NCBI GenBank assembly: GCA_013399875.1
Contig: VXAZ01001038.1
Coordinates: forward strand, 41,276 to 105,275
From: Gymnorhina tibicen
Taxonomy: Eukaryota > Chordata > Aves > Passeriformes > Artamidae
Direction: 5' to 3'
Length of the DNA stretch: 64,000 nucleotides
The stretch's first letter is position 1. Every line of letters starts with the position of its first letter. Below, in pieces: positions 48,701 to 61,760 of the stretch. The position numbers were made by a program, and so were the translations under genes. The notes under the pieces are model-generated. The model was not told the DNA's origin and made no database searches. It saw only the letters and a program-made list of their open reading frames with translations.

Positions 48701-51700
48701 GGGATGCCATTCAAATTCTGACCTGAAGGAGGAGGGATCTGAACATGGATTTTCCAGTCCGAGGTGAGTGTCCTGATGGAATGGCTTGTGAAACAAAAAG
48801 AGGATACAGTTAATTAACACCCTGCTTTACTCACTTCTGCCTTTTGTCCTGTGGTTCAAGAAGGAAAAAAAAAAAAGCAGCAGTGCTTTGCTTCAGCCTG
48901 AAGAGAACTTATTTTTTCCCCAAGAAGCAAACACCAAAATTACTTGCTTTTATTTTTTCCCCCTGTTTTGCTGCTGACTCAAAAATCAATTACTTGTGAA
49001 AGCAGGATTCTGGCTACAAATCTGCAGGGCAGCTATAAACAATGTCACTGCAGAAACTTCTGTCATCCATAAGCTTAAAAGGAGAAATGCTTCTTATTTA
49101 GCAAATTGAAGAGTGAAGAGTGATTTATTACTCTCCTCTGATTTTTTTTTCCCCCCTTTCTATTCTGACTTCAAGCTTGATGACACATTCATTGAAAGGT
49201 GCCCCAAAACACTACAAGAGCATTTTTGTGCATTCCCTGCAGCAGTGTTGTTGGTGATAATGATTTCATAGCCCTGGAATAATTTTGCTTTAGATACCCA
49301 GTTATTGCTCTGCAAGGCAGAGAAATTCTAACCAGTCGGGCAGAAATGGCCCCGTGTGTGGGGTTTTTTTTGTTTCAAAGGGAGCAGTTTTAGGACTTGA
49401 GCCGGATTTTGCTGGAGCCGTGCCAGGAGCAGTGACTGCTTTTATTTTCTGGGTCGTGCCCACGTTGTCTGTTTGGTTTGTGTGAAAACATCTGTGTGTT
49501 ACAGCTGGAACTTTATTACTGGAAATCTCCTGCCTTCATTCTCTTTCTTTGGAGCCGGGTGGGTCTTACCCCTGGCAGGAGAGTGCCCAGTCCATCTCCG
49601 GCCCCATCTGTCCCTCTCTGCAGTTTCTGTGGCTGAATGCCCCTCTTGCTTAGCCTGACCTGGAGTAATATTTGATTATAAAACATGCAAAACTTCTGCT
49701 TTCCCCTTTGAACTCACCTCCAAAATATGAGGTCTGTTAAGGACCTCTTTCAGTTGTTTTTGTTCTCAGAGTTACCTCATCCATAGACAATATAGTGGTT
49801 TTCCAATAGTGCTCTGGAATTCCAAAATGCTCAAGCTGAGCAGTGTTGGAATCTGTGATCTTACAGTGCAAGGATCTGTCTTTGGGAGAATTGCAGCATG
49901 TTCTTATTGCAGAATATTTTTATTTCAGATTACTTTCATTTCAGGATATATTTACTGCAGAGTGCTGGTGCTTACCATAATTATATCCTCTTATGTTACA
50001 TTTATTCCTACTCAACCTGTCCCTTTATTTCAAAATGATGAACTCCAATTTTAGAAGTATATTTGAATAGTTACTGAGCTCTAAATACATCAACATTGAT
50101 AGTAGCCCTTAATAAAATTATCAATCAGCAATTCATATGTGAAATAAAAGATGTGCACAGTGTATTAAGAATGTCATTTGTCAGTGTTTGAGTGTGAGGG
50201 AAAGTAATGGGCTGTCCACTGTTGTCTTCAGGGGAAAGGAAGAACTTGGAAAACTAAGAAAAGTTTAGATTTTTGTCCGTTGCATTTTTTTAAAATGATG
50301 GATGCTATCCTCAGTGGGAAGCTCCGAGCTGCCTGACTCTTTCTGATGGAGTCTCTGAGCTCCCGGCAGGAGCTGCTCCACGAGCACCCCGTGGCTCCCC
50401 GGGCCGTGCCTCGGCTCCCCGAATCCTCTGCCCTGAGCTTCTCGTGGCTCCCAACAGACGTTTTGCCTTTAAAGGCCACTTTAACTTTCTGTCCAGGCCG
50501 GCTCCTCGCTTCCCAGAGCGTGCCAGCAGAGTTCAGAGCTGGAATGTGGGTTGACATCAGGAATGGAATTTCATGGGTTTCTTGTTCGCTTCCCGAGTTA
50601 TCCAACCAAATGTCACCGTCCCCACTGCCACAACAACTGGCAGAGCGTGTTTGGAAGGGCAGTGCCGTGTCAGAGCAGAGATTGTGTGGGCAATTAGGAT
50701 GTGCTGGGGCTCTGAATGGCTCGAGGCACAACCACTGGGGTTCTAAGGGCTTTGTTTTTGCAAGACTTGAAGATTACATTTATCCGTGCCTATAGGTAGA
50801 GCAGAGGCAAACTGGCAAACCTGTGGTGTCACGTTGTAATAAAAACTGGAATATCATTATCTGCCTGTGCTCTGATGTGTTCCCAGCCTCGATGTCCCTG
50901 CCTAGACTCTTTTTTATGGTCATCTGGTCAGAGTTGCGTGCATGTGTGTGTCTGATCTTTTCATAATCTGGCAGCTCTGTCCTAAATTTATTTTTCTTTT
51001 TGCTCCTCCGAAATAGGGCACAGTGGCATTAGGAGCTGTTCCACTGACCTCAATGCTGCCCCATTAATGCCACTTTCTTTTTCTCTCAGTCATACTCAAA
51101 TATTAATTAGTAACGGGAGGAAGGCTGACAATAGAAAAATGTCGATTTTTTACCGCTGCTTGTGGCTGTTCCCCCCTGCCCAGCACTGATCTGTTCCAAC
51201 CTGTGCTCCCCTCTCAGTTTCAGTTATTGATAACAGCAGGTTCTGGCGGCACTCCCGTAATTTCAATTAACATCTGGAAAGTACTAAAGGAAGAGTTTTG
51301 TGGAAGACCTTTTATTTATTTCTCAGCTTGGATTCTGTCTTGGTTTTGGCTGGGACGAAGTTTTTTCCTTCTGACATGACAGATTCCAAATATACTTTTA
51401 CAAACTCCTTGTTTGCCTTTCCTCTTTGGATTCCTGTTCTTCATTAAGTTGGAAAGGGGTCATGATTTTCCTTTTTAATTGGCTGAAATTGCATGTTCGT
51501 TGAAGTAAGGTGAAAATATTCATGCAAGTGATGCTACCTTGTGACTTCTTTTGATTGTTAAAACACAGAGAAGATAAATAATTTTTCTGGTGGCTGTAGA
51601 ATGACTGATGTTTTCTTTGAGAAATAAAAGCTGTAAATGAAATTTCTTTTTTTTTTTTTTTAAGGTCTCTTTCAATTTACTCTGCATTCCCCGAGGTGTT

Positions 51701-54700
51701 ATTTTTAATTTTCTTTCTACCTGCCATTATGGAGGCAGTGGTGTGTGGGTAATGGATTGGAGGCTGCAAATGAGTGTGCAACTTATTGCTGGGATTAAAT
51801 TCCGTGGGCCAGCTATTTAATTAAATGTTCCATGATTTTGTATGGCCGCAAGGAAATCCACACAATGCCATTTGGGAGGTAACTGAGATTATTTTGGTTG
51901 CACAGAAATTAATTGTTATTAATGTAATGAAACGTTAAAAATACTTAATGCTTTTAAGCAATAGTTGATTTTTTTTTATTATTTTAAATGAGGGTTTCTT
52001 TTGCATTTTGTTGAAATAGCAAGAAATAATTGGCAGGTACTTTTGTTTCAGTTAGAGGTTTGTGTCATCAGCTTTAAACAAAATGTGCCCCTGCAATTTG
52101 ATAGTTGCTCTTCCAAAGGTGGAAAATTCTAACAGTGAGTGGAAGAAGAGGTGAGAAATGGTGAAAATGGGGGTGAAGGAAGGACAAGGCTGTCCTGTGT
52201 TCGAACGTTCTCAGCACAATTTCTTTGCCATGGAGTGAGTTGTTGTTTTAGCTCATAATTCCTAAGAGTTTAGATACATAAGTATTTTAAAAGGTTTAAT
52301 ATCCAGGTCCTTCTGAAGCAAATGTATGAGGAGGAAACTGGAACAGCACAGGGAATTCTATAGGAATTAAGCTGGAGCGTGGGGAGAAAGGAATTGACAA
52401 CTTAAAAGATCCTTTAAGAGTTGCAACAATTGTTTCTTAAAAGCCTGCTACAATCATGTTTTAGCCCATAACTGGTTTTTTCAGGCTGTGGGGTTTGGGT
52501 TTGCCGCTGTCCTGAGAAGCAGGTGTTGAGTCTGTCGGGATTTAAATCGGTGACACCGGTTTGTGCTGGCACAAAACAGTAACGTGAGGGATGGAATAAC
52601 AGCAGCACAAATCCTGGTGTCACCAGTGCATCCCCTCCCAGTTTGTTCTCAGTGTTAGGCTGTGCACAGATGTTTTATCAGTTTTCACTTGGAAGCCAAT
52701 ACAGGAAACCAGGTTTTTGAAGCCAGGCCCTTACCATGACACAGCAGCATCAGCTCAGTGAGTTTGGGATGCGATTGTGTCAATATCCAAGCATTTTCAT
52801 TGATTCCAATCTTCAGAGGGCTCGCTGCACTTCATTCAGATCAGACCAAGAATGAAGTTTATCACTGGAATATTAGAGGAGACATGAGTGTGTGGAGACG
52901 AGGACTCGATGTTTCTGTTAGGGTTTGTGCGTGCTGACTGCATTTGGGAGGCCTCTCTGTCATCTGCTGCCACCCTGCCCCTGGACCTGTTTGTCTGCAA
53001 TCACTGCTGCGCCGAGCTTATCACAAACGGCGTTGCTCAATTCTGCCCTGGCACCCAAAGGTGCAGGGTTTATTTTGAACCTCTGTTATGCAACACAGCA
53101 AACCCAGTTGTATCCCTTTTTAATGGTATTTTTTTCTTTCTGTGAGACTTTGCGAGCTGTTGGGTGTTTGATAACCTCTGGCACTGCTCAGATATCGCTC
53201 CTGGTGCCGAGTCCCAAGCCAGCTGCTGTGGCTAATTGGTTTCTTTGGGATTGTCTTCACTGCACAGACATTCCTGACACAAACTCAGTCTTCCAGCAAG
53301 CAAAGGAAACCTAAATCGAGCAGGCTTTAGGCTGAGCTGGTTGGCCTGTCTGGGAGTCTACAGTAAAGCCTAAATTAGCTCAGCAGAAGCGGCGTTGCTG
53401 GAATATTCTGTGGTGGGATGGTTGTCAGCACAGTTTAGCAGCACTTGTGAGGGTTCAGTGTTTGTTCAGTACGTGGAGAAGCCGAGGAGAAAGCGGGGTG
53501 TAAAACCCAGTCTGTCACTGCCCGTCAGTGAGAGCGATCTGGGCGGCTGCAGCAGGGCAGAGCGTGACTGCCGGGCTGTGAAGGTTGTGTTAAACTTTAA
53601 AAACTCCTGTTCCACGCGTGCACGTCCGTGTTCAGAGAGTAACACGGTGTCGAGATGGTACACGGCTCACCAGAGATGGATTTTCTTGGGGGCATAAAGT
53701 TCAATCAAACTGAAAACTCAGACAGAAGCCTTGGCAGGGGTGATGTGTGAGTGCTGTTCCACGCTGGTGTTGGTGACGTGAATTTACTCGTGGCAAATCT
53801 GCTGCAGCCTGACAAAGTATCGAGGGCCTACTGGCTTTTGAGCTGGGGGGATTATTTGTTTGGGAAAAATCGACAGGCACCTGGTTTGTGTTCTTTTGGC
53901 GTTCCCTGTGGAAGGGATGTGTGCAGAGGGAGAATCCGTGGGGGTATCTGATATAACCGATGGTGAGTTTCCCTTTGTAGCTGCATCCTGCTGCTGATAA
54001 GTCTGCGAGGTGAACTTTGATCTCGGGATCATCTGTACTGCAGATTTTTTACTGAGGCTGCTGCCTTGCCAGGACTTATTCCCATGAACAGTAATTAATT
54101 CTAATTATTGTGAGGTTCGTGGATGTGCAGTCCTCATTCTTATATTTGATCTGGGTGTATCTCACCTCACACAGAGAAGCTGTGAGAGGACGTCTTCCTG
54201 AGACCAAAGCCAGGCTGTGGGGTTTTTTAGCTGAAGTTAAGCAGCAGGTTGTGCTCACTGAGATGTGTGAAGGGTCACAAGAACCCAGGGATGTCAAAGA
54301 CAACTCCAGCAGCTTCCCAAACCACAGCATTTGGGTCGCTGCAATGCCGGGCTTGCAAATCAGGATGCACAGGCAGGAACTGGCTGCTTCTCTCTTATCA
54401 GGGGGTAAATGCTTCACTTTCTTGTGAGCTCAAACCTTGGTCATGGTCCCTGGAAGGATCTGAATTTATATCCCCCACGAGCAACGCTGAAGAGAGGAGT
54501 TTGCAGCCTGCACCTGGTCTGGGGCGAGGAGAAGGAGGTGGGTGTTCCACGAGAGAAACGCGAAGGACTGGGATGCCTTTAATAAAGCTTCTCCCCTGGC
54601 CGGCTGGTGGCTTTTTGAACACGTTGTCAGTGCTTCAACAGGTCAGACAGGTTCTGCCTGAAAAGAATATCCAGAGCAAGAGTTCTTTTATTTGTAATTA

Positions 54701-55749
54701 CGAGAGTGGATGAAAGCAAGGTGTGGTCCTTGGCCCGGCGAGGAGAGTCAGGATCTGACTGGCTTCTGTGCCTCCAGGGAAATCTCATCTTCCTGCCTGG
54801 ATTTCTCCAGCTGCCACAGAGGTGGATCCTTGCCTCAGGTGGAAACTGAACGTGTTCGTGTTTGCGAGGTTCCTCGCAGACAGAAATTCTGTGCACGTAA
54901 TGTTTCCAGTCTATTGTCCGTGTTGGATTTTAGAAAATTCACCTTTTCAAAAATAAAAAAAACACATGGCTCCAGTCTAGGTGTGTTCTTTCTTCTCTTT
55001 GTGGAAAGTAACTGGGAAATTTCCAGGCACTTTGTGGAAAGTAAGTGGAAAATATAATAATTTCTTCCGTTGTGTTACGGATGTCTAAGTGTCTGAGTTC
55101 AGAGAAAGCTCGAGATAGTGAATTGGTTCTGAGACAGAAGGTCTCTTCATGGCTGAGTGCATCTGATGAATGAGACACCTAAGAAGAAAATGTATTTTGA
55201 CAGTCTTCATCCATCTGCACTTTTAAAAAGTTGTTTTGTTCTGCCCAACCCAAGCATTTTGGCACTGCGCGATTGGCCTTCAAAAATGTTCAGTTCGAAA
55301 GTTTTCACTAATTTCCAGTTCTGAGCTTGTGGATTCACTTTGAGGCCTAACTTACGTGATTTTTTTTTTAATATCTGGTAGAGTTAAAAAGCTGGGGGAA
55401 AAAAAAATTGAAATAAATTGTGTGCAATATCTTCAGATGCACAGAAAGGGGCCTTTAAGAAAAGCATCAGTATTGCAAAACTTTGCAATGCTATGGAGTT
55501 GCAACATAAAGGACACGGAGGGAAAAAAAAAAGGAGCAATACTCTTTAAACGTTTCTGTGTTTTAAAAATAACACATTACAATCTTTACCCTGAAAACGG
55601 CTTCCTAAGGCGTGCAGCGGCAAAGAGCACAACGTCTCCAGCTCAGGATTTTTTGGTTTTCCGTTCAGTTGTGCTTTGTGACCTTTTTGCTGCCTCTCCT
55701 TTTAGAGCAGATCTCATCAAGGCAGCTCAGAGGCTGCTCCTGGGGGGTG

Positions 55750-56010
55750 TGTGTGGGTTTTGGAGCGCAGGGACAGAACTCGGGGCTGCTCGCACGCCCG
55801 GCAGCCAACCTCGCCCCCGACCCATCGCCGAGGCTGGCACAAACTCAGTGTCAAGGTCCTAAACCGGGAGCTTTTGGTCTGGAGGCTGCGCCGCCCGGCT
55901 CTGCTGCCTGCCTGGAGCGCCTGGCTGCGTCTCTTTGCCTCCCGGGTTATCCCCGTCCCAGCACACCCGCGCTCCACACCGGGGATGCGGCTCCTCGCTT
56001 GCTTGTCCCG
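55750..56010. promoter_or_regulatory. Small CpG-rich patch in VGLL4 intron 2
   Basis: About 260 bp richer in CpG than its surroundings. Open frames occur on both strands, as expected from GC content alone. It could be an enhancer or minor promoter. No core promoter element or clear donor was recognised. Confidence 0.35.
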
Positions 56011-57517
56011 GCCCAGCCCGAGCAATCATTTTCGTGTGACAGTTCAATTTCTCCAGCTCCTGGAAGCAGCAAGACCAGGGTTTTTGGCAATAATCTGATT
56101 TACGTAATTAGCCCGGCTCACCACCTACAGCTGATTTTTCTTTTTTTTTTTCCTTGCTTGGGAGCTGGGATTTGTTTATACGGGAATTTTATCTCAGTGC
56201 AGTCTTTATCAGAAGGAGCTGCTGGGACCATTAGGACTTCTGCCTCTTTAGCCACCAGTCGTGTCACAAAATAATGCCTTTTTTACCCTTTCCTGTGGAA
56301 AGAGGAGGGTGTGAACTCAAGTATACCCAGGATATCTCTTTTTCCAGCTTTTTGGAAAGAAGGTGGAATATCACTGGGTTAGAGAAGAAAACATTGCTTC
56401 CCTTGAGCTCATGGGTCTGAGAGCACCTGTAGCTCGAGAGAAAGGAAATAAAAGGTCAAGAGGAAAAGGACCAAGACAGGGAGAGATAAGGAGGCACTCT
56501 GAGTGTGACCTGTCACTTCATTTTTGGGATCTCAGTATCCCATGACCGAGTAGCTTCTGGTGCTGTCCCGTGGCTCCAGGGCTGCCAGGAACCAGAACCA
56601 GGGGGAGCTGAGCAGCTGTGGCTGATCCAGAGGGAATTTTATAAGCCTGGATCATGAAGAATTAATCTTTGATTGGGAAATTGTGGTGAGACAGGATGGG
56701 GGGCTCTGGGTAAGGCGGGATTGATGGGAAAAGTTCTTCGTTCAGGAAGAGAGGGATGGGATTTGGGGTGGTCAGGGAACACAGCGTGAGGAAGGGTGTT
56801 GAGATGGTTGGAAAGAGAGGGAGAGAGGAGCTTGCGGGTGAGTGAAAGGGGATGCGAGGATGGGAAACACTTTTAAAGGCTGAGGAAATTTTGGGGATGT
56901 TGTGGAATATTTGTGGCGTTTGGGAAACATTGAATTTCAGGAAGTGAAGGGGTGGTGGATGGGAGCCTTGGGGGAAAAAAACTGATGTGTACCCATAAAT
57001 CTGCAACCCCCCAGGCTTTTCTTGCGGTTAAAATTTGGGAGTTGTGATCCTTTCCTCTCAGCCTCTGGGGTAAAAGCAAGCAAGTGCTAAAACACGTCAC
57101 AGCTCGGGTTGTGGTCACTGCAAATTCCTGCAGCACCTGGGATTCCTCGCAGCCTTGAGCACAACCTGTGGCATGGGCAGCGCTCACCAGAGGGAGATTT
57201 TGATGACTTTTTGGTAAATTAAAAGCCAACATTTGGGTTTAAAGAACAGTCCCTTCTGCTAAAGGTGGTGAGTGATGGTCGTGAGATCCCTGAGGAAAGC
57301 AGGGTGGAGTTGGCAGAGGGGAAGTGATGGGAAATGTAAATATAGGCTTTACTGTTTTGCCAGAAAGCTGGAATTTAATGACAAATAAATGTCTTTTTTA
57401 ATGTAAAACATGAAAAAAACCATTCTTCTTTCCATTTTTTTTTTGGGAGTGGAAACAGCAGAAGAACGATAAGAAAAGCTGGTGTTGATTCCACTGAAAA
57501 ATAGTTTTGGTGGAGAA

Positions 57518-57551
57518 TTTTCATTCATTTTCATTCATTTTCATTTCATTT
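57518..57551. repeat. TTTTCATTCA microsatellite-like repeat
   Basis: Two to three copies of a 10-bp unit TTTTCATTCA followed by TTTTCATTTCATTT. A simple sequence repeat. Confidence 0.85.
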
Positions 57552-58458
57552 GGTGGAGGTTTCATTTGTGAAGGGAAAAATGTCTTGCCTTGTGTACCTG
57601 TGGAAATGGAAATGGTAACTTTTGATCCACTGGGAGAAGAGTTTTGGCTTCCCTTTGCTGGAGAGCAGCAGGGTTGGGAGGTTGTGGTTTGGACCAGGGA
57701 GGGCTGACTACTTTTGTGAGCTTTCCCCTATTATTTCTCCGTTTCTGAGACCTGAATCTGTAATTCTGGACAGCAAGGGCATCCTCTGCAGTATTCAGTG
57801 GAATTAGGACAATTTGTAACATTCCACTTGTGTCCTGCAGAGCACTGCCCACACCCGTGTGTGTGTGGATAAATCAGATACGGTTAAAACTCACTTTGCT
57901 TGTGTTAATAAACAACGCAAGGGCATCACCACATTGTTCTTTTTTCTTCTCTTGATCCGGAGGACACCCCTCAGCATCCTGAGCAAAGGTTCTCAAGGTG
58001 TTTGTGTGAGCACTGCAGTTTGGGATAAGTGAGAGTGTGTTTAAAGCCGGGTGGTTTTTTTTTTGGTGTGGTAAAAAATATTATTAGGTTCAAGTGCTTT
58101 TGAAATAATAGAGAACAAGACCCTCAATTGGAAAAGAACAGCCTTAAAGCTTGAATGAAATTTCACTTTAATTTAATGGACTAGGTTGCAAGTTATAGAA
58201 CTGGGTTTTGCAATAGGTACTTATTAATATTGTAATCTTAATATTTAGGATAAGTAATTGCTTTGATGTGTAGAAGCCAAAATTATTCAGTTTTGTAAGA
58301 AAAGTTGTGATTGATTTTGGTGCATGGGACAGCACTGGGGATCCTGGTTTTATCTCATTTATAAGGTAGTTATAATTACTGTAGGATTCAGTCTGTGTGC
58401 AAGCAAGCTCAGCTCCATTGATTTACATATGTTGACATCTAAGCTCAATTAGGCCCTG

Positions 58459-58493
58459 TATATATATATATATATTTATATATATTTATATTT
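58459..58493. repeat. TA microsatellite
   Basis: A TA dinucleotide run with two TTTA interruptions, followed by an A run. Likely length-variable. Confidence 0.92.
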
Positions 58494-59586
58494 AAAAAAA
58501 GAATAATTTATGTCTTGCCAAGCAAGCTATAAGGGGAAATGTTTTCAAAGACTTTAGCAATCTTAGAGATCTCTGCTTTATTTCTAAACCCTGTAATTAG
58601 TGGCTTCTGGAAACTGGATTTGCTTCTTCCCAAAGCTGAGGGATACGCACAGTAATTTTGAAATCTAACCTCTAAACATGGTCTGGCTCCTAATTTTCCT
58701 AAGTTAAAACTGGTTTAGATGCCTGAGCATCAAGCTGACTTAAAATTGGCTTTTTTCTTTAGTAATCTCTCTTTTTTTTTTTTGTTTTCTCTTTTTTTTA
58801 ATCCTCTCATTTCTCATATTGGAAGAATATAAAGCAGTTTCTTGCCCCGCTAACGCAGTGTCAGGGCATGGCAACGTTTGCACTTCACTGTTTGCATCTG
58901 GAGGCTCTGGTGGGGCTTGAGACTCTTTGTAGTTCAAGCTGAATTATGTTTGTGGTTATCATCAACCCTTCAGAAATTTAAATTAGTATGCAAACAACAG
59001 GAAAGATTATCAAGTTTTTAATTAGCGCACAACAATTTTTCCACGCAGATAAACTAGATTTATCTGTTGTGTGTGCTTTAGCTGCATTTTTGAAGTGTTC
59101 TCAGCCCAGCCTAAGAAAACAAAAAGAGAAGAACACCAGCAAATTGAGAGCTGCGAGATACCATTGAGAAATGGAAAATATTCTTGATAAACCAGAGGCC
59201 TCACACAGCACCTCTGTGAATATTGTATATGTTCACCCAAACTTAAATGTGGTCGTTGCCAAAAAACCCCTGCGAGCCCCAGTGGGATCTCAGGGAAGCT
59301 CTGGCTGTGCCCTGCCTTTCCTGGCCCCAATTCCCACCTGGAAAGGGCTGTGGAAGGACGGCAGGTGTGTTTAGTTTGGGGTGGGAGACAAATGCTTCTT
59401 GCTGGTGAGGGTGGGTTTTAATTAACCACAAGCTTTTTGAGTTGATAAATACCTTGGAGTTTTCTGATCTGGTGTGAAATGGCTGGTCCTAAGTCCCTAA
59501 GTATTTGCAAACAAGTGATCTGAAATTTTTATTTGCCATCACAGTGATGTTTAAAATCTGTGTCTTTAAGAAAGCGAGTAGTGCAG

Positions 59587-59622
59587 AATAAGAACTGCAG
59601 TACAGAACAAGAGCTGCAGTAC
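59587..59622. repeat. 18-bp duplication
   Basis: AGCTGCAGTACAG-like units occur twice (AACTGCAGTACAGAACAAG then AGCTGCAGTACAGCAAG). A minor local duplication. Confidence 0.75.
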
Positions 59623-61409
59623 AGCAAGGCATTCTTTAAAAATAAAAATAAAAAAAAAAAATTAAAAATCCATCAGCCAGTCCAGACAAGTCATTACCAT
59701 CTATTCCTGGGCTCTACAAGTGCTTGCAACTCCAGACATTCTTAGGCATCACTATATTTTTGGTTTCCCTGGCGTTTTGCTCAGTGGGAACTGCAGCCAG
59801 GCTCTCTGGTGGCCTGGTCCTGCTGGGAATTCCAGCGTGAGTGACCCAGCAGTTTGTGACACACACACACACGCTCACAATCAGATTTCCTCACCAGATA
59901 ATGCTGTGCTTGGGTTTTTTAAGCAGCACTGCCTAAGTTTAGGGGATGAAAAGAGTGATAGAATATACAAATTATTTGGTTACGAGTCAATACTGGGTGT
60001 AAGCCTGCTATTTCAGTCTTGAGAAGCTCCAGTGATAATTAAAAAAGCATCTTTGGTGTTCTACAATGTCTGGCACGTTGGTGGAACCCTTAACTAGGGG
60101 ACAGGTAAAACAGGAAGGAAGGCACCAGCTTTAGCTCAGAGATGCTCTACCTAGTGGGGCTTTCTTTAATTATTTATTCATTTTAAGGAAACAGGTAGTT
60201 TGGTGTGATTAAAATCTATTTGCAATGCAACTTTATGATTAAGGAAAAAAAAAAGAAGAATGCACATCAGGAAGAATGCGTGTTTTGCTATCTCCTGTTC
60301 ACCGGTGCACTTGTGAGTGCTTAATGCTTTGTAAGAAGCGTGTAAAGTTATGTTTTGTGGTGTCTGACTCACTGAGGGAGGAGTTGTGTGTGCTCTCTGT
60401 GGATCTCAGAGGCTCAGCTGTGAGGCTGCTGCTTGCAAGGAGCTTGAAATGTCATTTTCCTTGTCATACATTTCTGGATTTGCTGCGTGTTCAGTCCGTT
60501 TTAACTGTATTTCCTCACCACACCTGAAGGGATTTCAAAGCAAACACCCCATCTTGCTTCAAGGAGAATTTTTGTTTTCCCTTTCTGCTGTGAAATACAT
60601 TGTAACAGAAATGTAACAACAGGGGTGGTGAGAGCAAAAATGTTGCAGTGGAGCGTGGGGAAAAAGAAAAGCCTTTTCCTTCAGGCACATCGCCACCTAG
60701 CAACCCTCAGCTCGAATTTGCTCCTTTCTTAGGGAAAGAAAAAAAGGTAAAACCTGTTTTCAAATGTTCTTGCTTTATTCCTCCACCTCTTCCTTGGTGT
60801 GCATTGAGGTTTCAGTAGGTGCCTGTCTGACCTGAGGAGCTGCAGCTGGTAATTACCCACTCGAAAATGGAATTATACTGAGCAGCACTGTGTGGTCACA
60901 CAGACACATCTGAGTGTGTCTCACCTCTGGAAAGGCTATTTTTTCTCTCAGTTGCAGAACTGGTCCCTGTTTCAATAGTTGCTCTCTGCTGATGATCTTG
61001 ACGGGTGGAAATTCAGTTGTCTCCCATCTGTGGGGTTGGTCCTTGGCCAGCGTTGCCCATTTTTCCCCTGGAAGATGTTGTGGAGTGCAGGCACCAAAGG
61101 CATTTTATTTTCTCAGGCTCTTCAGCACTGCCAGAGGCAGCAGCACATGCGAGAGGGCAGAGGGAGGGAGAGGGTCGAGGAGGGCAGAGAAAAGGTGAAA
61201 AAAAAGCAGCTCCCTGTGTGTTTGTAATGTTCAAATACTCTAAAACCCACATCAACTCTCACTGTCAAATCTGACATTACAGACTTTATATATTAAGAAT
61301 GTTTTCCCGACAAAAAATTCAGGTAAACAAATAACATACAGCCGTAAGGATTTGTTTTTATATTAAGCCCTATTACCGACAGCGGTGATTTAGCTGCTCT
61401 TTGCTGTTT

Positions 61410-61760
61410 TCCTGCTCTTTGTGCCTCAGGGGTGGGACACGGCTGTGCGCGGGCCGGGTTCGCTGTCCGTGCTGAGGTGCAGCAGGTCCGTGAGAGGCTG
61501 CGGTGTGTCCCCCGCTCCGGGGATGGATGCTCGGGCTGCAGTCCCGTGCCGGTGCCGGGTTCCCGTTGCCTCTAGAGGCTGCTGTTGTGTCACGGTTCGC
61601 GTTCCCGCTGCATCCCGGGGCCGGCATCGCTGCCTGCCGGGAGCGGCGGTGCGCGGTCCTGCAGGAAGGGCTCCAGACGGCGTGGGGCACGGAGCCCGCG
61701 GCTCGGAACCGGGTTTGCGGCTATCAGGATGGAGAAGGAACTAAAAAATAGCCTTTCTTC
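61410..61760 (+). promoter_or_regulatory. CpG island inside VGLL4 intron 2
   Basis: About 350 bp with high GC and many CpG sites between AT-rich flanks. It may be an alternative VGLL4 promoter, since the gene is known to use several first exons. A short frame starting at 61731 stops after seven codons (MEKELKN) and is not a known VGLL4 N-terminus. No convincing splice donor was chosen, so orientation and role are open. Confidence 0.5.
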
